Positions 11,173 through 22,319 of a stretch of DNA of 64,000 nucleotides are shown in pieces; the stretch's first letter is position 1; the number at the start of each line of letters is the position of its first letter. The notes under the pieces are model-generated. The model had not been told where the DNA came from, searched no databases, and saw only the letters and a program-made list of their open reading frames with translations. The DNA is taken from assembly GCA_019054805.1 (NCBI GenBank), contig JAHQIY010000004.1, positions 1,426,001 through 1,490,000 of the forward strand. The letters run 5' to 3'. The position numbers were made by a program, and so were the translations under genes. The stretch comes from Brachionus manjavacas. Taxonomy: Eukaryota > Rotifera > Eurotatoria > Ploima > Brachionidae.

Positions 11173-14100
11173 TTAAAAGCGATTTTCTTTAATTTTTATA
11201 TTGGCTTCTTTGGTCTCGTCATCTCTATGGTCGTACTCTTTAAGTTGCTGGTAGAACTTTCGATTCTTGGTCAAATTTAATAAAACAAAATCAGCAATTA
11301 AAGTAGGGATGGCCATCAAGCCTATTCCAGCTCCTATTGTCAGAAAAAGAGGAATAAAATCGAAACGGCCTGCTTTACCTGTAACCACTATGATAAATCG
11401 CAAACCATAAGCTTTAACTAGCGTTCGATACAGAGTTCCATTAACCACATATTTATCGGCAAACCTAATGCCAATTAGTTAAATATTTTAAAATTAAAAA
11501 TAAACGCAGAAATTACCTAAAATTAAATCCACTTGCTCCTGTCAAATCTCGAAATTTCAAATCAAATCTTTCGAATGAGTACTTGGGCATGCACTCGCTA
11601 AAATCCAAGTCCAAATTGCATTCCCAATTTATTTCAATTTGAATTACACCTCCTTTTTTTAGCATCATTTTTCGTTCCAACTCTTCTGGTTCAGCTTCCT
11701 TAAGAATATTGTTCACAAGAAAAATCGGACAATATGGATCATCAATTGGATGATGTCTGCACATGGATATGTATTCATTTGTTATATTTGGCAAAATATT
11801 TCTCCTTTTTTTAAGAGAAATTTCATTTTTTCTTATTATCAAACAAAATTATTACTACTGTCTTTTGTTATATTTTTTGAACTGAATATCATTTTTGATA
11901 AAAATCGTAAAATTGCCGACATTTTGAATTAAATTTCTTGTCGACCTGTTCAATAATTTTGTATAAAAAAATTGGTGAAAAAATTGAAAAACTCTACTCT
12001 GTTTCAATTTCCACAGGACACCATCCAGTTATTTCGCAAACCATAATGGATGGATCAATTGTTGAATTTATGCATTTGCCTGTTGGAACTCCACTCCAGT
12101 TATTGTACAAACTTGATTTCGCATCACAATCAGAATCTTTGGAACAGCTTTTTAAATAAAATCAAAATTAAATTTAGCTTTTAAAGGCTTTTAAAAATTT
12201 TTTTTTCAAAATAAAACAAGAATACGAAAAAATTTGATAATTCAGAAAATAAAAATTTTATTTTTTTTTATTTTTATTTTTGATTTTTTTAATTTGAGAG
12301 AGCGTTAGCTGGAAACAGATCAAAAAATTAATAAAATAAAACAGTTTAGCATTCAGATCTTTGGTATCTAAAAAAAGACTAATTTCAATTTTTTAAATAA
12401 ATAATTTTATTTTCATGCATTTTTAATTTTGGATTATTTGAAGTGAATTTTCTTGATTGTTTGGTTAAGATCATTTTTACGACTTTGTTTGTCTTAAATT
12501 AAATTGTTCCATTATGAAAATAATCTAACTTTTTAAGATTTTAGACGATTTTTTATAATAAAAAATTGAAATTTTCAGAATTTCATTTATTGACTCTTTT
12601 TAAAATATTAATTAATTAATTTTAACCTTTTCCTTTTGTTGTTTAAAAAACCATTCTAGACGTGTTATAAACATTTATCAAAATTTCATATAAAAAGCAT
12701 AAATTAAAACTTTAATTACATGATTTAAAAACTAATTCAGATTTCTTTAGATTTAAAAAAATTGAAAAATGATAAAAAAATCAGGGTCTATTGTCACAGA
12801 GCCTTAAAAGGTGCTTTTTCAATTTTTAATGGTAAAATCAAATTATTTAAGATATAAAAAACGCATTTTATAGTAGATATTATTATGCCCTTTTTTTAGG
12901 TCTATCTGGAAAAGTATGAGAGTATTTTTGGCTTTTATAAAAAAATTTGTTATTTGTGTTGATTTTTCACAATCTCGATCCAAAAAACAAATTAAAATAC
13001 TAGAATTGAACTTAAGCTCGATAAAATAAAGACAAAAATAAATTAAAAATTTATTTCGAATACGCGGTGGCTGCTTGGTGTCGTACACGAAGAAAGACAT
13101 TTTATTAGCTATAAGTACAAATAAGAGCAACAAAATTGGTCAAGTCACTTAAGCATCTATCATATGAGAAGAGATTAGAGAAGTTGGGACTCACTACTCT
13201 GGGCAAGAGAAGAGAGAGAGGAGATCTTGTCGAATATTGTTAATGGTTTAACCAAAGTGAACTGGCACAATCCAAACAAAATTTGCGCTTCGTTGAGCTG
13301 TTCTGGTCCAGCGAGGAGTATACGTGGGTACTAACACAGAATGTCTAAACAACTGACGAAAATCAACCAGATTCGTTTATAAGTGACAGTTTTAAGTCTA
13401 AGTTACAAAAATTTAAGTCAAAAATATAACTTGACTTATTTATTTAATTTAAAATACTGACAGAATGGCTTAATGACTTATTTTTTGTGTCTCATTTTGA
13501 ATCTTAGATTTAAATTTAATTTTCAAAAAGAATTAAAAAAATTTTTTTTTATTTAATACATGAATTTCATTATATAAAGAGAAAGGCTTTTAGTGATATA
13601 TAAGAAAATACAATGTTAAATTGAATTATTTTAGACGCTTTTTATTAATTTAGTTATTGCGAATTAAAATTATCCCTTTCTTCATTATTTTGTTTTTAAT
13701 ATAGAAATTTTTTTTATTTTTTTTTAAGAAAAAAAACAAAACAAAAAAATTAAATAAAATAATTAAAAATACTTTTTCATTTAAAAAAAAATCGATCCTA
13801 AATTATGATCCAAGTTTTAAATTAAAGATTTTTGAAAAAATGCTCGATTAAAAATTGATATTTAAATTAAGTTTTAAATATGATTAGAAATAGATAAAAA
13901 TATTAATGGAGTGCATTTTCGAATGATAAATAAAAGATTAAAAAATAACTTATAATTTGAAAATATACCACATTTGTATTTTTTAATTATTTCCAATCAT
14001 ATTTAAAAACTAAATTTAAATATCAATTCAATAGAAAATTTCTTTAAGAAATTTAATAATTTTAAATTTAAAAAAAAAATAAATTAGTTTTATTGAATAG

Positions 14101-16191
14101 CTTATTCACGGTGGTGAAGTTAGGATGAAAAAGTATTCCAAAATATGTTTTATTAAAATGAACATCGATTTTAGTTTAAATATTTGTAATCATCTTAAAA
14201 ATAAATAGTAAGCATTTTTAAAAAAAATAATTTGTTTAATTATTTTATTAAAGAGTTGCCTGTATTAAATAATTTTAATTAATAAACGTGTCATGAGAAA
14301 TTGTGAAGAAAGGCTAAAGTTAGCTAAAAGATCACTTATTAGATATTCATATAAAATTAAATAAATATTTATTACAAAATTTTAATAATTTAGCTAAAAT
14401 TTTTCAAATATAATCTTAAATCTAAATTTATAAATTAATTTTAAACCAAGCTTGATTAAAATGCTTATAAATAAAAATTTTTATATTAGAAAAAATATTT
14501 ATTGGTGTTTGAATATAAAATATTTTATAAAGACTTTACAAATTTGCAATTAAAAAAATCCTTCTCAAAGATTTTTCCGAGAAAACGACAAAAAATATTG
14601 CTATAATTATCTTTTTTGCCTACAATGTCGCCATTTTATGCTATTGTTTTTAAAAATTTTAGAAAATTCTTGATTTCTTCATATGTTACAAGAACCACCT
14701 CATATGTTACAAGAATTATGGTAAAATTAAAATTAAAGATAAAATTTTAATTTAAAAAAATAAAACCACTTGTCTTTTTTTGACCTTGGAAAATCGCTTC
14801 TTTTTAAAATCAATCAAATCATTCAAGAATCAAATTAAATTCTTATTTATGAAAAAAATTTTATTTGACTCATCAAAAATATAATTTTAGGTTAAAAAGG
14901 GTGCAACATGTGAATGATCATGATTCAAATAAATTTGATTAGACGGACCAAAAAGACAAAATATCACTTCCCAATTTTTTTATTTTTTATAGTCAACTAT
15001 TAAATCGATTTAAAAATCGGTTGATTTTTTCTAATTGACTATAAGATTCTAATATATCTCGAAATGAAAAATTAGGAATTAGCAATAAAAGTTTTTTGTA
15101 AAAAATAAAGATTTTTGAATAGATTTCAAATTTAAATTAACATTTTTCTTCCACAGGTCAGTCTTGGAAAGAAGAAATAAATTAAATCCACTAAAAATTC
15201 ACAAAACGATGGTAGTTTCAGAAAATTTATAAAAAATTGAATTGGAATTTTTTTTAAAATATTTTAGATCATTAAAAATTTTTAATTTTTAAAATTTTAA
15301 TCTTTTTTAATTTTTTAATTACGAATAAATTTTTTTTTAAAGTAAATCGTTAGATTGTAATTTTTGCTTTAAATTTTAAATTTTAAATCAATTTAAATAT
15401 CTTTATTTAAAAAAAAAAACATTTATTGCTAGTTCCTAATTTTTCATTTCGTGATATATTAGAAACTTTATAGTCAACTAGGAAAAATCAATCGATTATT
15501 GATAATCAATTTCCAACACTAATTTAAAAAAATTCAAAATAAAAAAAGTAAATTTATTTACCGAAAATATGTCTTTGTAAAATCTTCTGAACATAGAGAT
15601 TGTGTTTGAATGGTTTCAACAAAATTTGTCATCAAAAAAACCTTTTTAAATTCTTTAATTAAACATAAAAGAAATTATGTTTTAACTTACCGAGTTGTAC
15701 TCATTTGGTGGAACTATGTAATCAGCAGTCTAATTTTTTAAGATTAAAAAAAATTTTAAAATTTAGAGAATTTTTTTGTACGTCAAAAATTCGATAGTTA
15801 AATTGACTTCGGTGCAGAATTTCCGGATCCAAAGTTCTCAGTCTATCCGGATATTTGACAAAGCCAAGGCCTTTTACTTTAGATGTAACAGTACTGCTTA
15901 CAGAGTCCGTACCCTGATAACTTTTATTCTTTATTATATCCCATCTTAAATAAAAGTGTATGTTTGATTTTAAAAACTAAAACAAAAACCTTACCCGATG
16001 ATGTAAATGAATATCAGAAGTTGAAGTATTCGAAATATAAAGGCGATTAAAAAGTTATGAATTTTGGCCTCTCGGACAGTTGTATACGAAAAATAGCCAA
16101 AAAAATTGTTTGAAAAAAAATTTTGAATATTTTGAAAATACTGTTTGGATTTTTTGTTAGCTAGACCCATAATTGGAGTAAATTTTTTCAA
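11173..16191 (-). CDS. P2X-type ATP-gated cation channel, 8 exons, 431 aa
   Basis: Trimeric plasma-membrane channel opened by extracellular ATP. Exons in transcript order: 16191-15995, 15944-15782, 15729-15691, 15641-15562, 12147-11998, 11945-11859, 11804-11517, 11464-11173. All junctions are GT-AG, phases agree and the total is 1296 nt including the stop. TM1 is near residues 47-70 after a T-x-R site (YTTVREAKI, protein kinase C-like). SKVKGLGF supplies the two ATP-binding lysines. All ten ectodomain cysteines are present, including [14 protein letters not shown] and SEC. NFT, GFNFR and [11 protein letters not shown] are the other ATP-site blocks. TM2 is about 372-399, followed by the YQQLK (Y-x-x-x-K) trafficking motif at 406-410. 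Six introns are 49-54 bp; intron 4 is 3.4 kb and holds repeats. It looks intact. The vertebrate subtype cannot be assigned. Confidence 0.95.
13138..13400 (+). mobile_element. CR1-like LINE fragment, C-terminal region
   Basis: The plus strand reads [19 protein letters not shown] and RGDLVE followed by a decayed stretch. This corresponds to the Y..RL..L.L..L..RR.RGDLIQ block at the end of CR1-type ORF2 (the same block is seen at 24740 and 42050). It lies antisense within P2X intron 4 and is clearly inactive. Confidence 0.6.
14985..15525. repeat. Foldback element in P2X intron 4
   Basis: The segment at about 14990-15125 (TAGTCAACTA, then AATCGGTTGATTTTTTCTAA, then ATTGACTATAAG and AATATATCTCGAAATG) matches the reverse complement of about 15395-15515 over roughly 120 bp with scattered mismatches. 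The ~270 bp between carries no recognisable gene. This is the shape of a MITE. A transcript would fold into a long imperfect hairpin. Confidence 0.55.
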
Positions 16192-17580
16192 AAGTTAAGT
16201 TTAGAGAAATAATCAATTTGTTATCTTTGATTTAGAGAGTCTTTCTATTGAGAAGTGAGTGTGTGATAAATGCCATAAATAAATTTTTTTGTCCTAAATT
16301 ATTTTGTATCAAATTTATTTGCTAAATACGCCCGCCGATTAAATATTGAACTCGTGGTTTTTAATGGCTGCGTTTTGTATTCATTTATCATGGATCATAA
16401 CTGAAAATTTATTGAAAATACGAATTTCAAATTTATTTATTTTTATTTAAATTTAAAGCATGAGATTTGAATAATTTAATTCAAGATGCATATACGAAAA
16501 ATCAACTTAATTCAAAAAAGCAAAAGTTTAAATTTAAAAAATTCATCTTTTGGATCAATTGTAATTTACACATTATCATTAAGTTATCTTCTGGTCAATT
16601 TTTGACGCTCAAAATGATCAACCAAATTTTAATTATGAAACAAATTGATATTTTTTAATAGAATTAGTGCAGAGGTACATTTTAAGATTTGACATACTTT
16701 GTTTAATCTTGTAAAATTAAACTCTGCAAAAGTCTGCCAAAAAAATTGAATAAAAAAGTGAGCTCAACAGTTAGTTTAGAATTTTTTCCGGTATCTGATT
16801 CTGCAGAAAAATTGGGGTAAGGTAGTAAAACAAGGAGTCAAGATGCAAAAATAGTGAAAAACTCCAAAATATATTTTATCTGGTCAATTTTAATGTACAA
16901 CACTTTTTTTTTAAAACAATTGAATACATTATTTTGTAGCTAAGAAAATGACCATTGGATATAGAACCTTAGTTAAGATACTAAGATTTCGAGATAGAGT
17001 TGTTGACTTTATTCATGTATGAAAAAAATCTGGTATTGAGGCGTATCAAAGTCCGAATCAAGAACCAAAAACAAAAAAATTATATAACAAAAAACTAATA
17101 AAAAAAAAAACTTTACTTTTTTATTTTAAATTCAATTTTTATGTTTGAGCGTTATGAAAAATTTTTTTAAATTTCAAACTTAATTTAAACAATTTCCAAT
17201 TAAATCCAAATTTTAATTTTTAAAAGATGTGCTTTCGCTCAAAAAATAAATTTAAGTTTCAATCTAAAAATTTTATTCAAATAGGATCAAGAGTTGTTGG
17301 GGCACTGTGAACAACAAACAGCGTTGCAGATGTTCTGCAAGAATGCTAAGAAATTAAAATTTTTTTTACAATAATTTTAATAACTATCAACAGATAGTTT
17401 TTAAATAATTATGTAATTTTTTTTATAGATTATGTATAGTCAATTACAAGCATTTTTGGAAAATTATTCCAGTCAAATAAGCTCAACCGGTTCGACATCA
17501 AGTGAATGAAGTAAGTTTGTGGTCCGTGTTCGTTTATTAAGTCCAAGCATTTTTTTTTAATTACTCCCTCGAAAAAAATA
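16192..17580. other. 5' flank of P2X gene and intergenic DNA
   Basis: No domain-bearing frame is seen. The P2X promoter must lie in the first few hundred bases (minus-strand transcription), but no element is clear enough to call. A short frame at 16467-16658 has random low-complexity composition. Confidence 0.3.
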
Positions 17581-17584
17581 GAAG

Positions 17585-17690
17585 ATATTCAAAATTCAGC
17601 AGTTCGAAGCTGAAAATGATACTTCCTCCAATATTATGCCTCAAGAGGTATTCAACAATTCTTCTGTTGTAGCTAAAGCTAAAGTTGGCA
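17585..17690 (+). mobile_element. LINE fragment (same family as 7095-8240)
   Basis: The nucleotide string around CAAAATTCAGCAGTTCGAAG and the following CTTCCTCCAATATTATGC closely resemble the post-RT segment of the LINE at about 7755-7830. Only ~100 bp survive, with small indels. Confidence 0.5.
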
Positions 17691-17989
17691 AAAGCAAAAG
17701 CCAAACGATGCTTAGAAAAGCAAGTTTTTTTATATAGTTTTTTGTTTTAATTTTTTTATTTTTTTTTCTAATTAATTAAAATTTACGATAAAAAATAATT
17801 AAGCAAAAGAAAAAAAATTAATTAATTACTGAGAGCAAATTTATTTAGACAATAAAAAATATAGGTAATTTTTTTTCCAGCTTTTTTTTATATTTAAATT
17901 CTCCCATGGTAAATACTTAAAATAATTTTATAAATGAAATAATAAATTACTATCGTAAAATCTTAAAATTGGCAAACTTTGTAGAAAAA

Positions 17990-19520
17990 AATTCATAAAT
18001 ACAAAAATTAATAAATTAAAATAATTTAAAGTACTATCGAACAAAATAATTAACACTATTTAGTTATTGAAGTTTATTTAGTTAAAAAATCAAGATTATC
18101 TGTTCAATAATTTCTTAGAATTTGTTCCCAAAATTTCGACAAATAAAAAAGTGCATTTACGATATAAAACCGTAAAATCTGTCAAATGATTTAATTTTAT
18201 AAAAAGAGATATTTTGAATTTAATTATAAAATATTTTCTTTTTTTAGCTTTTTTTACTCAAAGTTTTATTGAATAATGTAAAATGTAAAATAGAAAAAAA
18301 AATCTTGCCACTTTTTGCTTTAGTTATAATTCACAAATGAGTTGTCAAATAATATTTTATTTACAAACGCTGAAAAAAAATGAATACAAGTGTGTTTTTT
18401 TTTAAATTAAACTAAAAGCACAATTAGTGATATTAATTTGACTAATTCTACAATTTTTAAATGCTTTAAATCTTACTAACTTTATCATTATATTTTTTAA
18501 AAGTCAAAATGATTTAAATTGAAAAAAATTCGTGTCACCTAATATTTTCAAAAACAAAAGCTTTAATTATCCCAAAAATTAACAAAAAATCAAATAAAAT
18601 GTTTTTTAAAATATTTATTTTATTCAATTTTCGTATTTGCATTCTATTAGGTTCCTCAATTTTCCCCAAAAATTCTCTAAAATCAATCATCGACAAAATT
18701 GACCTAAATCATTTTAAAATATCCGTTGATATCAATAATGGAAAAATAATAAATGGTGAGCCTGCTAGAACTGGTGAATATCCATTCATGGCATCAATAG
18801 GCTTCCTTGATCCACTTACATATTCTCATAGATGTGGAGCGACAATCGTCAACAACAAAAATTTAATGACTGCTGCTCATTGTGTCCAAGATTTAGTTGA
18901 ATCGAATAGTTCTTCTTTTAGACAATTGGAACAAGTATTTGTCGCTGTGGTAGGGACAAACGACCTTAATTCAGTTTACTTCACAGGTTCATCAGAAAAT
19001 AGTCAAATATATGAAATTGATTCAATTACAATTCATCCTTCTTATTCAAATACAACAGATCCTGAAGACATTGCCGTCTTGACAGTGACTGAAGAAATTG
19101 TTTTTAACTCAAACACAAGTGCTGTTCAATTGCCTGATTCGACTGATCCTTCTGTAATCTTTGGAAAAAATGTGACAATACTTGGATGGGGACAGACCGA
19201 AACAGGAACTCCTTCTAACCATCTACTCAAAGCACGAATGACTGTCTTGAACTCTTTGCCACAACAGACAGAATGCGAAGGATTTGACGAAGAGCATTAT
19301 TGCATCAGGGACTTGGGTGGAGATGACTCAAATGTTTGTTTTGGTGATTCTGGTGGTCCATTGATTTACAACCAAAATCAATGGGTTCAGTATGGTATTA
19401 CAAGTTTTGGATTTGTTGACATTTTCCAACAATGTGATAATACAAGACCAAGCTTTTTTGCCATGGTACCTTTATTACTTCCATGGCTTAATGAACAAGG
19501 AGTAGCATTATAGTTTTTTT
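17990..19520 (+). repeat. Segmental duplication copy 1 (protease gene plus upstream flank)
   Basis: From about 17990 through the end of the protease ORF this stretch matches 28000-29910, including upstream blocks such as AATTTAAAGTACTATCGAA and ATTGAAGTTTATTTAGTTAA and the ~70 bp directly before the ATG. Copy 1 lacks the foldback element that interrupts copy 2 at 28248-28578 and so shows the empty site. Homology fades right after the stop codon. Confidence 0.8.
18599..19513 (+). CDS. Secreted S1-family serine protease, intronless (paralogue A)
   Basis: Chymotrypsin-fold endopeptidase, 304 aa, expected to be exported. A hydrophobic N-terminus (about 1-20) looks like a signal peptide. A propeptide ends at Lys49, before the mature start IINGEPA. 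The catalytic triad is His94 in TAAHC, Asp157 in DPEDIAV and Ser251 in CFGDSGGPL. The residue at the base of the S1 pocket (six before the serine) is Asn245, with Val246 next, so trypsin-type Asp is absent; the loop reads SFG instead of the usual SWG. Substrate preference is therefore not predictable. The ATG at 18599 is the first in frame, and the preceding ~70 bp are shared with paralogue C. It is a single uninterrupted ORF, unlike the multi-exon genes nearby. The expected length and motifs are all present, so it is probably active. Confidence 0.95.
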   Translation: MFFKIFILFNFRICILLGSSIFPKNSLKSIIDKIDLNHFKISVDINNGKIINGEPARTGEYPFMASIGFLDPLTYSHRCGATIVNNKNLMTAAHCVQDLVESNSSSFRQLEQVFVAVVGTNDLNSVYFTGSSENSQIYEIDSITIHPSYSNTTDPEDIAVLTVTEEIVFNSNTSAVQLPDSTDPSVIFGKNVTILGWGQTETGTPSNHLLKARMTVLNSLPQQTECEGFDEEHYCIRDLGGDDSNVCFGDSGGPLIYNQNQWVQYGITSFGFVDIFQQCDNTRPSFFAMVPLLLPWLNEQGVAL

Positions 19521-20065
19521 GTTTAAATATTAGAATTTAATTTAGAATCAAACTTTATGTAAAAAAACTTTGTCTCTTTTTGTCTAATGATTTTATTTTC
19601 GATTTCAGTCACTTAAAAAATAATTCTTAATTTTAATTTTACAATTAAAATATAATTTGATAAATTTTTACAATTATTCAATTTAATATTACATTAAAAC
19701 TTCAGGAAAAACGTATTTTTGACTTTTTGTTAAGAAGTTAATTACCAGCATAATTGAAAATATTTTTTACAAAAAAATTCAAAATAAAGATACAAAATTA
19801 ATTCATGGTGATATTTTAGATATTAAATACAAAAGGTAAAATTTTTAAAAAATTAAAAAAGAATTTTTTTCAGCGCTCATAATCAATATTTTTCTTTTTT
19901 GCAACAACCCTATTCATTTGTGTTACTTGAGCTTAGACATAGTTCTTCCGAATTTGACGTTTCATGTTGATGTATTGACTTAATAGTGTTGTTTTCATCA
20001 GAAAATAGTCAATCAAAAAATTAAAAAATAGTTTTCATCAGAAAATTTTTATTACATGCTCAATA
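19521..20065. other. Intergenic, no feature seen
   Basis: A/T-rich 3' flank of the protease gene. No repeat shared with the rest of the window was recognised. Confidence 0.35.
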
Positions 20066-20075
20066 AAAAAAAATT

Positions 20076-20906
20076 GGTTGTCCCTAAAATCCGGAACCAA
20101 AATAAAATCCGGAACCCGGAACATCCTAAAAAACGGAACGGAACCGAAGTCCTACTAAAATCCGGAACTGATTTAAAAATAATTTACAAAAGTCAATAGT
20201 TTTTTTATATTTTAAATTTAATGAAATTAACGGAAAATTAACAAAAAATTATTTTTTACTTCGTGTAACACGCGGATCAATTTGACAAATGTTTACTTCT
20301 AAAATTTTTTTTAAACTAAGTAATATATTTACATTCAACGCTTCGTCAGGTATTGAAGCTGGAATAATTTTCAACATATCTTCCTTAATTAAAACCGACT
20401 TATCACGAAGAACACTCATATCACAAACAAAATAAGACAAAGTTTTCAATTGACTTTTAGTATATTTTCTTAAAAAATAATTTTTAGATTTTTTATTTCA
20501 AAATTTAATACTCAAAATTACTTAAAAACGAACTTTCTGGTCTCAGAAACTGATTGTGTAAAACTTGGCAACCTGTCCTTTTCAGCATTCTCCACATCTT
20601 TCAACTCAGGCTCTATAATATAACCTCGATGTTTCTACAGAGTCCATGTCTTTTTTGAGTCTAAAATGGTTATCTTTCAGTGTAAAATTACCAACCATAC
20701 AAAAGCCGCGTTGTATTTCATTATGATAAAATACTGAGAGTGAAAAATTTTTTTAAAATCATATATTTTTTAAATTTTTCTGGTTCCGTGTTTTAGACTG
20801 TTCCGGTTCCGAGTATTAGCAGCTAATTTTCAACTTGAACTAAGTTCCGGATTTTCTAATTGTAGTTCCGGGTTCCATGTTCCGGTTCCGGATTTTAGGG
20901 ACAACC
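20076..20906. mobile_element. Terminal-inverted-repeat DNA element with CCGGAAC arrays
   Basis: Both ends read GGTTGTCCCTAAAATCCGGA inward (20076 onward, and the reverse complement ending at 20906), flanked on each side by the 9-bp AAAAAAATT (20067-20075 and 20907-20915), a probable target duplication. Each terminal ~100 bp contains many CCGGAAC/GTTCCGG units. A minus-strand frame at 20449-20249 (66 codons, ending DPRVTRSKK) is unrecognised; a decayed stretch follows. An 8-9 bp duplication suggests a hAT- or Mutator-like mobiliser. At 831 bp it is probably non-autonomous. Confidence 0.7.
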
Positions 20907-21099
20907 AAAAAAATTCACTTAATTTCAATTTTTATAATTAAAAATAATTTCATTTCAACTTATTATGTTTGTTATTTTTTTCCTTTTTTTTTAATACTTC
21001 AGAACATTCCATCATCAAAGTGAGCTCTAACTTGTAATTTTAATTCTACGGAACTTTCTTTTTGGTTTTCTTAACAGCATTTTATCGATTCACAAATTT

Positions 21100-21435
21100 C
21101 ATTTTATTAAAAGCTCAGTTTAATTTTACTTTTTTTAAGTTAACTAGTTCTTAGTTGAGTGCATATCGTATGTTTGTCGTGTTATATCTTTCGCTGACAA
21201 AAACACTTGCTTAATAATTAAGCCTTCCATTGTTTAGATAATTTTTTTCTCTCAGTTTTACAATTTTCTCTACCATAAAACATTATTGGCCTTATGTAAG
21301 TTTTGAACAACTCAGCTTTTAGTTTTGAGTTTATGTGCCTTCTATTAATATCTAGCTTTGTTTGGAGTGAGTAAAATAATCTTCATGTGCTAAGTCTACG
21401 TTCTCTTAGGTGTTCTTTACGGCCCAGCTGTAAAA
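21100..21435 (-). mobile_element. LINE fragment, post-RT region (distinct family)
   Basis: The minus strand around 21350-21240 encodes RRHINSKLKAELFKTYIRP followed by IMFYGRENC. This is the conserved K..L(F/Y)K.(Y/L)IRP...YG.E.. block after the RT domain in non-LTR elements. The flanks decay quickly and no RT motif remains. The family seems different from the LINEs at 7095 and 24140. Confidence 0.5.
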
Positions 21436-21439
21436 TGAC

Positions 21440-22300
21440 AGCGCACTTTGAATAAACGAAAAATTTATTGTACAAAAAAGTGTGAAAAAAAAGGGCACGA
21501 ATGACTGAACATATTTAAACAAAAGTAACTTTACGTAAAATACGGTTAAATTACTTTTTTTGTTAAAATTACGTGAATTTTCCACAAAAATTATCTACAT
21601 TAAAATAACCCGTACAGGTATTCTTGCTTTTTTTTACCAGATCAGAAATGCTATGGCGATTTAAAAAATCAAAATATTTTGTTATACCCTATAACAAGTA
21701 CCATAGTGGAATAATGGTATTGTAATAAACCTACTATTCGGCTTATAGTGATTTATACTCAAGTTAAATGAAATTAAAGAAATTCTTCTTAGTAAATATT
21801 TTATTTAATTAAGTTTTTGGCCACTTCTAGCCTAAAGAAAAATACAATATATAAAGAAAAGATAGGAAAAAATAAACAAAAATAATAAGTAATACTAAAT
21901 AATAACAAGTAATACTGAAAAACATGTGCTACAATTTCAACATGCTTTTATATAATTTACAAAAGATGCATATGTAATATATTAAATCAAAATAAACTGC
22001 TCTTTATGTGAGAAGATGATGTAGTTATTTAGAGAACTACAACAGTATGAAACAAATCTCAGAATCAGGTTTCATAGAATTAATATTTTTTTTTAAATAT
22101 AAATAATATTTTTTATTCAATTCTGATCTTGCACTTAGTTCAAAAATTCATAGTGACAATTTTTCATTAGTCAAATAGGCAAAATTTATTGCCGAACAGA
22201 TAAGGGATGAGGCAATTGAAAATATTGCTCATAACTTAGCTTTTTAAAGGGCACCAAGTCCCAACAAATAAAAGAGAATTTACGAATGACAAAAGATTTT
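21440..22300. other. Intergenic upstream of protease B
   Basis: A/T-rich DNA with no clear gene or repeat. The promoter of the protease at 22320 should lie at the right end, but no TATA-like element stands out from the background. Confidence 0.3.
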
Positions 22301-22319
22301 TCAAACAATTTTGTTTAAA

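Larger units (their letters stand above)
12148..15561 (-). other. Long intron 4 of the P2X gene, repeat-filled
   Basis: Bounded by CG|GTAAAT at the 15562 exon end and a TTAAAAAG acceptor before 12147. It joins ..TYFR to CSKDSDC in frame, exactly the P2X head-domain order, so no exon is missing. It contains a LINE-tail-like piece near 12290-12340, a LINE C-terminal fragment at 13138-13400, two copies of TCATATGTTACAAGAA near 14678 and 14699, and a foldback element at about 14985-15525. Confidence 0.85.

Noticed and set aside
11938-12159. 73-codon plus-strand ORF
   Set aside because: It is the antisense shadow of P2X exon 5; the minus strand carries the conserved cysteine-rich sequence.
17281-17520. 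Possible gene segment with CAACAAACAGCGTTGCAGATG
   Set aside because: More balanced composition than its surroundings, but no open frame or motif could be supported.
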